Part shown: positions 42,437-51,294 of the stretch, piece by piece
Numbering within the stretch: position 1 is the stretch's first letter
Layout of the letters: every line of letters starts with the position of its first letter
Assembly (NCBI GenBank): GCA_021152555.1
Contig: JAGKVE010000006.1
Coordinates: forward strand, 94,007 to 158,006
DNA from: Bacteroidia bacterium
GTDB lineage: Bacteria > Bacteroidota > Bacteroidia > Bacteroidales > Paludibacteraceae
Length of the DNA: 64,000 nucleotides
Direction: 5' to 3'
Program-made: the position numbers and the translations under genes
Notes under the pieces: generated by a model
The model's database searches: none
What the model was told of the DNA's origin: nothing
What the model saw: the letters and a program-made list of their open reading frames with translations, nothing else

Positions 42437-43702
42437 TTATTCTTCCTCGTCCCCGTTAATTTTATGCGGTCTCATGAATCCCGCCATTTGTTCGTCTTGT
42501 GCGTTTTGACCCTGAATGGCAAAATGAATCTGATTTGGACCGAACTTGCGATTTATTCCGTCTATAGCATTCATGAGACGTTTTTGGCGGTTTGCTTCTT
42601 CCGCCTGGTTGGAGGCAAACAAGTCTAATTGCACGCCGGATGAATGTTGTAGTTGTGAGAGAATGACTCCTGCTTGTTTATACTGAAAACCTTCTTTGAA
42701 GATACTTTCAAGCAAGTGCTCTACAGCGTTGATTATCCGAGCAGAGTCATCCGTTGCAGTATTCAAACGAAGTGTTGCATCGTTGTGGTATTGCAACAAA
42801 TCTTCGCGATGACGGTTGGTCGCAAGAAAAATAGTAACGGCTTTGCATAGTGCATTTTGTTTTCTCATTCTTCTTGCTGCTGCAGAGGCATAATTACTCA
42901 GTTCGCGTTTGAGCACTTCTCTGCTGGATGTCATGTGTGCAAACGTGCGGCTGTACATAATAGATTTCTGCTTTTCATGACTCGCAAGCGTGATTGCCGG
43001 TATGCCGTTCAGTTCTTTCCATGTTCTGGCAGCTGTTACGCCATACACTCGATGTATCCAATGTTCATCTTTGTGCGCGAAATCAATGGCTGTTTGTATT
43101 CCCTGTTGTTTAATATCCTTCACCCTCCTGCGGCCGATACCCCATACTTGTTCTACCGGTAATATGGAAAGCGCCTTTTCTCGTTTTCCGGCAGGCATGA
43201 TACAAATCCCACGGTATCCGGGGTATTTCTTTGCGAAATGTGTAGCCGTTTTGGCAAGCGTATAACTCTCTCCGGCTCCGCAGCTAACAGGAATGTCCGT
43301 TTCTTGCAAAATCAAGTCTTTCAGTTTTTGCAGGTAACCGCGCAATCGGGTGGGGTCGTCATCTGGCATTTCACCGAAAAACTCATCTACACTGTATTGC
43401 ACGAAATTAAGCACCATTTCCGTTTTTTTCACCACGTCCATAATGTGGTGGGAAATTTCATGGTACAAATTATGATGCACATCAATGACTGTGACGTGCT
43501 GTTTCTCAATAAGTTTAGGGACTTGGAAAATCGGGTTTCCGCGTTTCAGTCCGATATTCTTTGCTTCCTGGTTAAGCGCGAGAATTATTCCGCCGTTGTT
43601 GTCGTTGTTATTTGCGACAACAACGGGAGTTCCTTTCAGTTCAGGCCGTGAGACCAACTCACAACTGACGAAGAAATTATTGCAGTCAAGATGAACAAAC
43701 AT
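42437..43702 (-). CDS. umuC: Y-family DNA polymerase, UmuC type
   Basis: 421 aa. Catalytic acids D6 in LDCNNFF and D106-E107 in YSVDEFFGE; thumb and little-finger domains follow with VEQVWGIGRRR (helix-hairpin-helix) and a C-terminal clamp-binding motif QLDLF. DCNNFFVSCE is the UmuC form rather than DinB. No umuD is adjacent, though UmuC usually needs it. The ATG overlaps the SDR stop (TGATG). Confidence 0.9.
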   Translation of the reverse strand: MFVHLDCNNFFVSCELVSRPELKGTPVVVANNNDNNGGIILALNQEAKNIGLKRGNPIFQVPKLIEKQHVTVIDVHHNLYHEISHHIMDVVKKTEMVLNFVQYSVDEFFGEMPDDDPTRLRGYLQKLKDLILQETDIPVSCGAGESYTLAKTATHFAKKYPGYRGICIMPAGKREKALSILPVEQVWGIGRRRVKDIKQQGIQTAIDFAHKDEHWIHRVYGVTAARTWKELNGIPAITLASHEKQKSIMYSRTFAHMTSSREVLKRELSNYASAAARRMRKQNALCKAVTIFLATNRHREDLLQYHNDATLRLNTATDDSARIINAVEHLLESIFKEGFQYKQAGVILSQLQHSSGVQLDLFASNQAEEANRQKRLMNAIDGINRKFGPNQIHFAIQGQNAQDEQMAGFMRPHKINGDEEE

Positions 43703-44487
43703 CAGAACCAGCCAAGCCTTCTAATAAGCCGCAAAACGCAAGTTGGAATAAGCAGAATAATGAAACACAGAATATGCCAGAACACAGCAGGCACCGTTAC
43801 TTTGCTCCAACCATGGAAAAGCGCCCACAACGCGCGGCGCGATAGCATTTGAGGCGAAGCAATAATACCAAGGCATTTTCCGGCTTTTGTTACCCATTTT
43901 GGGATGGAGAACAGGCCTGTGTCCACGGCTCCCGGGCTGACGTTAGTAACATATACGCCGTAAGGCTTCAACTCGATATGCAGCGAGCGGGTAAAGGCGG
44001 CGAGGAAGGATTTTGTACTGGCATAAGTGCCCAGCCGTTGGGCTACTATTTTGCTGGTTACGGAGCACACATTCAATATATATCCGTGTTTACGCGTGCG
44101 CATGTCTTGGCCGAACAGATAGCAGAGCATAGCCGGCGTGTACATATGCAGATTGAGGATAAGTGATGTGAAAGCCTCGGAGTCATCGAGAATATCACGG
44201 TCATGATAGACACCGGCGTTGTTGACAAGAACATCTATAGTTATCTCGTTCGCGCGCGTGTACTCATATATTTCGCGCGCAGCATTCTGCAAACTCAGGT
44301 CGCGCACCAAAGGAATAATTAGGATGCCCGGGTACTCATTTTGTATTTGTATTGCTGCGTTATTAATCTCTCCTACATTGCTGACAATGAGTAGATTATA
44401 GCCCCTTTTGGCAAGTCCTTTTGCTAATTCCAAACCAATGCCGGATGACGCACCGGTGACTAATGCGTAGTTTGTTTTCGTAGCCAT
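43702..44487 (-). CDS. short-chain dehydrogenase/reductase with C-terminal membrane helix
   Basis: 261 aa. NAD(P) motif TGASSGIG (11-18), VNNAG, and the active-site YASTK. The C-terminus VFWHILCFIILLIPTCVLRLI is a single hydrophobic helix, so the enzyme is likely membrane-tethered, as in lipid-acting SDRs. It is the first gene of the run to the nucleotidase. Confidence 0.88.
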   Translation of the reverse strand: MATKTNYALVTGASSGIGLELAKGLAKRGYNLLIVSNVGEINNAAIQIQNEYPGILIIPLVRDLSLQNAAREIYEYTRANEITIDVLVNNAGVYHDRDILDDSEAFTSLILNLHMYTPAMLCYLFGQDMRTRKHGYILNVCSVTSKIVAQRLGTYASTKSFLAAFTRSLHIELKPYGVYVTNVSPGAVDTGLFSIPKWVTKAGKCLGIIASPQMLSRRALWALFHGWSKVTVPAVFWHILCFIILLIPTCVLRLIRRLGWF

Positions 44488-44523
44488 ACTTTTGTAATAA
44501 GTGAATAATTTATACTTTTCGGC

Positions 44524-44556
44524 TGCAAAATTACAAAATAATTTGCATATCTCAAA
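44524..44556 (-). promoter_or_regulatory. SDR-umuC-sprT promoter
   Basis: On the minus strand, TTTG, 19 bases, TAATTTTG. It interleaves with the divergent promoter at 44542. Confidence 0.6.
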
Positions 44557-44573
44557 ATTTTATAGTACTTTTG
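44542..44573 (+). promoter_or_regulatory. nitroreductase promoter
   Basis: TTTG (44542-44545), 20 bases, TACTTTTG (44566-44573). Confidence 0.7.
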
Positions 44574-44590
44574 CTGAAAATTTCCAAAGT

Positions 44591-45184
44591 ATGAAAAAAA
44601 TTTTCTTTATTATAGCCGTAGCAATCAGTGTTGCATCGTGCCAGCAACCCCAGAAGAATATGAAAAACGAAGTTTTTGACAACCTTATGAGCCGTGTGTC
44701 CGTCCGCGAATTCACAGGCGAAAAAATCGCTGCGGACCAGATAGACAGTTTACTGCGCGCCGCGATGGCCGCACCGTCAGCCCTTAACAAACAGCCATGG
44801 GCCTTTATCGTTGTGACGGAGGATAGTCTGATTGCGCGTTTAGGCGAGGCTCTTCCTAATTCCCGTTGTAGCAATCATCCGGGCTGCGCCATCATTCCCT
44901 GCGGCGATTTGAGCAAGGCTATCGAAGGCGAACTCGGGGCCTTCTGGGTAAATGATGTGTCAGCGGCGACAGAGAACCTGCTTCTTGCGGCTCATTCGAT
45001 GGGTTTAGGCGCAGTATGGACAGGATTACATCCGGATATGCAGCGCGTCAAAACCGTTCAAGATATATTAGGTCTGCCGGAACATATCATTTCGCTATGC
45101 GTAGTGCCTGTAGGCGTTCCCGCCGAGCAACCGGCAGCCAAAGACAAGTACAACGCGGCCAACATCCACCACAACGTATGGTGA
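44591..45184 (+). CDS. nitroreductase-family lipoprotein
   Basis: 197 aa from ATG 44591. Signal peptide and lipobox SVASC (C17), then a complete nitroreductase domain: SRVSVREFTGEKI (FMN phosphate), APSALNKQPWAFIVV and AHSMGLGAVWTGLHP. Nitroreductases are normally cytosolic; a lipidated, exported form is less common and would place an FMN enzyme in the periplasm. It starts about 18 bases after the -7 box. Confidence 0.88.
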   Translation: MKKIFFIIAVAISVASCQQPQKNMKNEVFDNLMSRVSVREFTGEKIAADQIDSLLRAAMAAPSALNKQPWAFIVVTEDSLIARLGEALPNSRCSNHPGCAIIPCGDLSKAIEGELGAFWVNDVSAATENLLLAAHSMGLGAVWTGLHPDMQRVKTVQDILGLPEHIISLCVVPVGVPAEQPAAKDKYNAANIHHNVW

Positions 45185-45186
45185 TT

Positions 45187-45262
45187 GCTCTCGGTTATCT
45201 CTCGATAACGGCTCGATATTGACTCGATGAACCCTCGATATTGATTCGATAACGGCTCGAGC
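45187..45262. repeat. CTCGATA microrepeat
   Basis: Seven variants of (T)CTCGATA(A/T) in 75 bp (TCTCGATAACGG, GCTCGATATTGA and so on) between the nitroreductase and the pectinesterase promoter. Confidence 0.8.
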
Positions 45263-45352
45263 ACAAAAAGTGGTTTTTAGAAATATACACTATTTTGAAA
45301 TAGTACAAAAAAGGGTACATTAGTACTCTTTTTTATGTTTTTACATAAAATA

Positions 45353-45384
45353 TTTGTGTATGTAGATTTTTTTTCGTACCTTTG
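45353..45384 (+). promoter_or_regulatory. pectinesterase operon promoter
   Basis: TTTG (45353-45356), TGTATGTAGA plus T8, TACCTTTG (45377-45384). The -33 again sits in a weak ACATA/TATGT hairpin. Confidence 0.75.
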
Positions 45385-45400
45385 CACGCGAATTTTGGAA

Positions 45401-46891
45401 ATGAAACATAGAATAGCCATATTATTAGCGATATTATGTGTAGTCTGCATGGCAAATGCGGAGCACCTATCATGGGATTATAGCCATGCTGCACCAGAAA
45501 TGAATCCCGACCGCGGGCTGTCTTTTTCGGGTATCGTTAATGACCCAGAAGGAGAGAAAAACGGGTTGAAGGGCATCAAACTCAACAGTTCGGGGTGGTG
45601 CAGCTTTGAAAAGGCGCCCGTTGCAGGAGTGTTGAAACTGACTTTTGGTCCGCGCAGCGGAATGAATCCCGCGTCACTTCAGGTGTTTTTGTGTTCGAGC
45701 AATGAACCTCAAGGGGCTTCACTCATTGCAACGACATGCGAGGTAAATAGTTTGCGCACATTACAAATCAATTTAACGGCGGAGCAGAACAACATTTATA
45801 TTACCCGTTTACGTAACACAGAGACCGTATTGCAAAAGATCGAATTCGAAGAAGGCGTTTTTGCCCCGGTAGTTCCTTGCGAGCCGCTGGCAGAAGCCAT
45901 ATCGATGTATTCCGCCGATATGCGTCTCGACACCATGCCAAAAGAGACTGTATTTTTTCTAAGCGAACTGATGGAAGCCAACAAGACAGGGAATAAAACA
46001 ATCTACCTTCCGAATGGCGTGTATGACATGGGCGCGCTCGTTTTGACAGCCATCGAAGCGAACGATATTTCAATTATCGGCGAGTCCATGGACGGCGTAA
46101 TTATCCGCAATGTGCCTGACTATCGCTATGAGTCAATCGACAAAACGGCTACGATGCGTATTTGTCCGGGCGTGGAAAGAACATACCTGCAAAATTTAAC
46201 CATACAGAACGGCCTGGATTATTACAAGAACGACAACGGCCGTGCAGTGGCACTATGGGACCAAGGAACAAAAACGGTCTGCCAAAACGTGCGTCTGCTG
46301 AGTTATCAAGATACCTATTACAGCGATATGGCAGGCGGAGTGAAATATTTTGAGGATTGCGAGATACACGGAACCGTTGATTTTATATGCGGAAACGGGA
46401 ATGTTTATTTCAAGAATTGTCTGCTGTACTGCGAGAAACGCAGCAAAGACGGTCATGGCACCGACGCCCTGACAGCGAGCAGCGCAACAAAAAGCGACAG
46501 AGGATACGTGTTCGAGGGGTGTACTGTGAAGAGCGAGTGCCCGGCAGTGAGTCTCGGACGGAGCTGGAAGAGGAATCCGAAATGCGTGTTCCTGAATACG
46601 GTTCTGGACTACAGCGCAGGGTATTTCGAGTTAGAAAACAAGGATATTCAACGTTGGACAAAACAAGGGATGAGTGTTTTGCCGGAATATTTCGGAGAAT
46701 ACAACACAACGGATACAAAGGGCAGAGTAGTGTCCCCAAAGGCAAACGAGGTCATATTTACCCACAACGGAGCCACAAAAATGCTGAATACTATTCTATC
46801 CGGAAAAGAAGCGGAATGCTATACCATGGAGTACGTTTTAGGGGAATGGGCAGAAGAAGCAAAAAAGAGCATAAAAAATCATAATCAATAA
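45401..46891 (+). CDS. secreted pectinesterase (CE8)
   Basis: 496 aa. Signal peptide ending VCMANA, an N-terminal beta-sandwich (about 20-165) and a right-handed beta-helix CE8 domain. Active-site elements: QDTYYSDM (about 303), GTVDFICGNGNVYF (about 327, second Asp) and SLGRSWKR (Arg near 385). It removes methyl esters from pectin. The family's IFG is ICG here. It is 17 bases from the next pectinesterase gene. Confidence 0.9.
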   Translation: MKHRIAILLAILCVVCMANAEHLSWDYSHAAPEMNPDRGLSFSGIVNDPEGEKNGLKGIKLNSSGWCSFEKAPVAGVLKLTFGPRSGMNPASLQVFLCSSNEPQGASLIATTCEVNSLRTLQINLTAEQNNIYITRLRNTETVLQKIEFEEGVFAPVVPCEPLAEAISMYSADMRLDTMPKETVFFLSELMEANKTGNKTIYLPNGVYDMGALVLTAIEANDISIIGESMDGVIIRNVPDYRYESIDKTATMRICPGVERTYLQNLTIQNGLDYYKNDNGRAVALWDQGTKTVCQNVRLLSYQDTYYSDMAGGVKYFEDCEIHGTVDFICGNGNVYFKNCLLYCEKRSKDGHGTDALTASSATKSDRGYVFEGCTVKSECPAVSLGRSWKRNPKCVFLNTVLDYSAGYFELENKDIQRWTKQGMSVLPEYFGEYNTTDTKGRVVSPKANEVIFTHNGATKMLNTILSGKEAECYTMEYVLGEWAEEAKKSIKNHNQ

Positions 46892-46908
46892 TTAAAAATT
46901 CCAACACA

Positions 46909-49611
46909 ATGAAAAGAAAAATGCTTTATGTAATGGCATCTCTGATGAGTATGACATTATGTGCGCAGAAAGCGCAAATATGGGACTTCGGTGCCGAGCA
47001 ATTAGACGCCACCACATATCAGAACATACTTTCTGTAGATGAAATCAACTCTTGGTATCCAAGTACAGTAACTCCGGGTTCGAATGGTAACGATATAGGA
47101 AGTTTCACCGCGTCCGATACTGTTAATCTCAAGTTCGATGGCGGCGGAAAATCTAATCATCGTATCCGTACGACAAACACGGCTATTACGCGTAAAGATG
47201 AAAAGAGCCTGAAAGATGCGAACAACGTAGTCTATACAGGTTACCTTTATTCGAATGCTAGCTCCACGCCCTCTGTATATGTAGAGCAGGAGTATCAGGC
47301 AAATGACAAGATTGAGTTTTATGTAGGGTCCAATGGAGGAGCTGCAGTTTATGAGATTTCCGATGCAAACTCCAACAAACAACAGTTTGATTATACCGCC
47401 GCCTATAAAATAGAAAAGATAACCTATTACGCAGGTGTAACCGGAAAACATAGGATCTATTGCACCGACGAAAAGCTGGTAGTTGCCCGCATAGTCCGTA
47501 CTCCGGCAACTTATGCAACCGTTAGCGGTTCTGTCACTGCTCCGGCAACTATCCCTGCAAACTACAAACTTCTGTTCACGAATGCAAATAATGGGAATGT
47601 GGTAGAAGTCGCTCCTTCTGCCGGTACATATACCGCACAACTGGCAATAGGTTATAACTATGAGTTGAGTTTGAAAGATGCGAACGGCTTTATAATCAGG
47701 TCAAAAAATCCAATCGCAATAGAGAGTGCCGCATTAACATATGATGTGACTATCGAGGCCGTTGAACTGGTGAATGTAAGCGGTGCCATCACGGGTCTTC
47801 CCGCAGAGCAGTTGCAGAAATTAGAGATAGAGTTCACAATACCTGAGGGGAAAATTTATTCTCCGGAAATCACAATCGACGCTAACGCGCAGACTTACAC
47901 AGCGGTGTTGGAGAGCGGAGTAGAATATGAATTAACAGCGCTGAACGTCAATGACTATCAATTAAGCCTGCCTGCAATACAAGCTTCTGCCGACAAAACA
48001 GATTTGGATATCCCGTTTGCTCTCAAACCGCTCTATGCAGTTACTATCGAGCCGACAGGAGCTTCAGTGGATGAATTAAAAGCGGCTGTTTTCACCTTCA
48101 CACGCATGGATGACAAATATGTATATACGTTCAACGGACCAAGCGCTATCCAATTGCGCGACGGCGTGTATGGCGTCAAGGTAAGCAATATCGGCGATTA
48201 TACCCAACTGCTGACCTCCAATCTCCGCGTCGAAGGCAAAGCAACCACCAAGCAAATTGATTTTGTCAAGAACGAAACCGCCCCTGCTGTAGAATACAAA
48301 GAGACCATCACAGTAGGCGAAGGAAAAGACTATGCTACTATCAACGAGGCATTGGCAGCAGTCGGCCGCATGACCCGTACTTCCGGTCAGAGAGTAACAA
48401 TACTTATAGAGCCGGGCAATTATGAAGAGATGCTGCGCATCAAACTGAACGACATTACTCTCAAGAACGCTTCTGCAACTCCTTCTATAGCAGTAAAAGA
48501 CGGCGGTGTGAATATCGATGACAATGCCGTTCGTATTACTTCCTACTACGGACACGGATATAACTACTATTCGATGAACTCAGACTATATGTGGGATGCC
48601 CGGACACTCGCTGTAAACAAAGAAAACGGCTATTCATCGGTAGTCAATTCCGGCGGTTCGAGTTCAACGCATTGGAACTCAACAGTGGTAGTTTATGGCA
48701 AAGATTTCTGCGCTGAAGGCATCATCTTTGAGAATTCCTATAATCAATATATCTCCCAGAAAGAAAGCGAAGATATTCTTGTTCCGACAGAGAAGCCTGC
48801 CCGTCCGACAAACGCCGGCAACACAGGTGTACAGGCCCGCAATTTCCGTGAGCGTGCATGCGCGCTTGCTTTTGCCAAGGGAAGTGACCGTGGCTTTATT
48901 AAGGGCTGCCGCATAATCGGCCGTCAGGACGCCCTTTATGGAGACAATGACGTGCGTGTGGCTGTTGACGGCGGTATCCTCAATGGCGCCTGCGATTATA
49001 TATTCGGAGGAATGGCACTGGCTGTAAGAAATGCCGAATTAGCGATGCTGGTTACTTCCGACAATAATGATGTGGCTTACCTCACGGCTTCCAAAACCAC
49101 CAGTGACAAACGCGGATACCTCTTCTATGAATGCAGTGTAACATCAGCCAAGCCGGAAGTGGACATGGTGGAGACCGAATCTGCAAAGCCCGGCTATTTC
49201 GGCAGACCTTGGGATGCCAATGCGGAGACCGTTTTCTTTAACACGAAAGTAGGCAAGAGCGGTAGCAGTTCGCTTATTGCCCCTGACGGTTGGAATAACG
49301 GACTGGTTGCTTCCGGTGCTGTTCGCTCATATGAATATGGCACGATTGAAGAGGCCGGGGTAGATAACTCTGCTAAACGTGTAAGTTGGGCTACTGTACT
49401 GCAAGCTCCAAAATTGCCGGATAATACCGAAATCACGCTCTTTAATTATACCAAAGGAAGTGATAACTGGGATCCTTTCAACGAAGGTTCAGAGGCAATT
49501 GGAACTATTATCGACGAGAATAACAAAAAAACAGTGAAAATGATGCGTAACGGTCAACTGGTAATTATCCGTGACGGTCGTGAATACAACGCACAAGGGA
49601 TTGAATTATAA
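46909..49611 (+). CDS. large multidomain pectinesterase (CE8)
   Basis: 900 aa. Signal peptide (about 1-20), an N-terminal carbohydrate-binding-like region (about 22-195), two or three Ig-like beta domains to about 460, and a C-terminal beta-helix beginning ITVGEGKDYATINEAL. Active-site segments: GRQDALYGDN (about 671), GACDYIFGG (about 695) and FGRPWDANAETVF (about 764). The last residues MMRNGQLVIIRDGREYNAQG match a short C-terminal tail common on secreted Bacteroidales proteins, possibly a sorting signal. The stop overlaps the next start (TAATG). Confidence 0.88.
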   Translation: MKRKMLYVMASLMSMTLCAQKAQIWDFGAEQLDATTYQNILSVDEINSWYPSTVTPGSNGNDIGSFTASDTVNLKFDGGGKSNHRIRTTNTAITRKDEKSLKDANNVVYTGYLYSNASSTPSVYVEQEYQANDKIEFYVGSNGGAAVYEISDANSNKQQFDYTAAYKIEKITYYAGVTGKHRIYCTDEKLVVARIVRTPATYATVSGSVTAPATIPANYKLLFTNANNGNVVEVAPSAGTYTAQLAIGYNYELSLKDANGFIIRSKNPIAIESAALTYDVTIEAVELVNVSGAITGLPAEQLQKLEIEFTIPEGKIYSPEITIDANAQTYTAVLESGVEYELTALNVNDYQLSLPAIQASADKTDLDIPFALKPLYAVTIEPTGASVDELKAAVFTFTRMDDKYVYTFNGPSAIQLRDGVYGVKVSNIGDYTQLLTSNLRVEGKATTKQIDFVKNETAPAVEYKETITVGEGKDYATINEALAAVGRMTRTSGQRVTILIEPGNYEEMLRIKLNDITLKNASATPSIAVKDGGVNIDDNAVRITSYYGHGYNYYSMNSDYMWDARTLAVNKENGYSSVVNSGGSSSTHWNSTVVVYGKDFCAEGIIFENSYNQYISQKESEDILVPTEKPARPTNAGNTGVQARNFRERACALAFAKGSDRGFIKGCRIIGRQDALYGDNDVRVAVDGGILNGACDYIFGGMALAVRNAELAMLVTSDNNDVAYLTASKTTSDKRGYLFYECSVTSAKPEVDMVETESAKPGYFGRPWDANAETVFFNTKVGKSGSSSLIAPDGWNNGLVASGAVRSYEYGTIEEAGVDNSAKRVSWATVLQAPKLPDNTEITLFNYTKGSDNWDPFNEGSEAIGTIIDENNKKTVKMMRNGQLVIIRDGREYNAQGIEL

Positions 49612-51275
49612 TGGATTGGTTTAGTAGTTTATTTTTTGGTACAGGCATAGCACACTCGATATTTGTGCTGGCATTCGCGATAGCTGTGGGAATCTTCTTG
49701 GGCGCAAAACTGAAGTTCAAGGGGATTACCCTTGGCATCACCTGGATTCTTTTCTGCGCGATTGCGTGCAGCCATTTCGGCATGACGTTGGATCCGTTAG
49801 TGGAATCCTTTGCAAAGGACCTTGGTCTCATCCTGTTTGTCTATTCAATAGGCTTACAGGTGGGACCAGGTTTCTTTTCGTCGTTCGGCAAGGGCGGTCT
49901 GCGTCTGAATATGCTGGCGGCGAGTATAGTGGTATTAGGCTGTGTGACGGCTTATGTGATTCACTTGTTAAGCGGAACGGACATCGCGACGATGACCGGT
50001 GTGCTGTTCGGTGCGGTGACAAATACACCCGGACTTGGTGCTGCCCAACAGACGTATCAAGATATGACAGGTGTATCCAATCCCGACATCGCTTCGGGTT
50101 ATGCAATGGCCTATCCGTTAGGCGTAGTCGGAATCCTATTCTCAATGCTTGTTATCCGCTGGGTGTTCCGGATCAAGATGGATAAAGAAGAAGAGCAGGT
50201 GAAAGCAGAGAAAGGCGAGATACAGCAAGTGGAGCATTATGACATGAAACTGACAAACCCGCAAATAGACGGTCTGCATGTGCGTGACTTGGGACTGCTG
50301 ACGCATGTGACAATCGTAGTGAGCCGCGTATTAGACATCCATGGCAATGAGTTCATGCCGGACGCAGAGACGATGCTGCACGTAGGCGACCAAGTGCGGC
50401 TGGTAACAGATAAGAAAAATGAACGTACGGTATTCTTGCTCGGTGAGAAAGCAGATATCCATTGGGATGAACAGGAGAAGAATATCCACCTTGTAAGCCA
50501 GCATATCGTGGTGACCAAGGATAAAATCAACGGCAAACAGATATGCGATTTGAAAGTGCGCGACGCTTTCCATATCACCATCACGCGTGTGCGTCGTGCC
50601 GGAATAGAACTGCTGGCAACTCCGGAGTTGCGTTTGCAGTTAGGTGACCGTCTGACGGTAGTAGGAGAGAAGGAGGCAGTAGAGAAAATTGCAAAAGCCT
50701 TCGGAAACTCCGCAAAGAAGCTGGATGCACCGAACCTGGCATCGCTATTCTTCGGAATTATTTTAGGCGTGGCTTTAGGATCCATACCTTTTGCATTGCC
50801 GGGTTTGTCCCAACCGTTCAAATTAGGTATCGCGGGCGGTTCACTGATTATAGCAATCCTGATGGGTGCTTTCGGTACCAAATGGCATTTGGTTACATAT
50901 ACTACAACTTCCGCCAACCTGATGATTCGTGAAATCGGCATATCGCTTTTCCTTGCCTCCGTTGGTTTTGGCGCTGGTAAGAGTTTTATCCCGACCCTTG
51001 TAGGCGGAGGTTATGTTTGGATCGGTTACGGCGTGCTCATCACGCTGCTGCCGCTTTTGCTGATCGGTATCGTAGCGCGCAAATGGATGAAATTAGATTA
51101 TTTCACGCTGATGGGTCTGATAGCCGGTTCCACAACCGATCCGCCGGCGTTGGCTTATGCCACCTCGCAGAGTTCAGCCAACGACCGCGCAGCAGTAGCT
51201 TATTCAACCGTCTATCCGCTTACGATGTTTTTACGCGTCTTGACGGGACAGTTGATGATACTTTTATTCCTATAA
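49611..51275 (+). CDS. AspT/YidE-family transporter
   Basis: 554 aa. Two homologous membrane halves of about five helices (both with GxxxGxxF and N/T-TPGLGAAQ or STTDPPALAYA repeats) flank two soluble TrkA-C (RCK) domains at about 200-370. This is the aspartate:alanine exchanger fold. The substrate is unknown; translational overlap with the pectinesterase suggests export or uptake linked to the same regulon. Confidence 0.88.
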   Translation: MDWFSSLFFGTGIAHSIFVLAFAIAVGIFLGAKLKFKGITLGITWILFCAIACSHFGMTLDPLVESFAKDLGLILFVYSIGLQVGPGFFSSFGKGGLRLNMLAASIVVLGCVTAYVIHLLSGTDIATMTGVLFGAVTNTPGLGAAQQTYQDMTGVSNPDIASGYAMAYPLGVVGILFSMLVIRWVFRIKMDKEEEQVKAEKGEIQQVEHYDMKLTNPQIDGLHVRDLGLLTHVTIVVSRVLDIHGNEFMPDAETMLHVGDQVRLVTDKKNERTVFLLGEKADIHWDEQEKNIHLVSQHIVVTKDKINGKQICDLKVRDAFHITITRVRRAGIELLATPELRLQLGDRLTVVGEKEAVEKIAKAFGNSAKKLDAPNLASLFFGIILGVALGSIPFALPGLSQPFKLGIAGGSLIIAILMGAFGTKWHLVTYTTTSANLMIREIGISLFLASVGFGAGKSFIPTLVGGGYVWIGYGVLITLLPLLLIGIVARKWMKLDYFTLMGLIAGSTTDPPALAYATSQSSANDRAAVAYSTVYPLTMFLRVLTGQLMILLFL

Positions 51276-51294
51276 ATCAGAAATTTCCGTTAGA

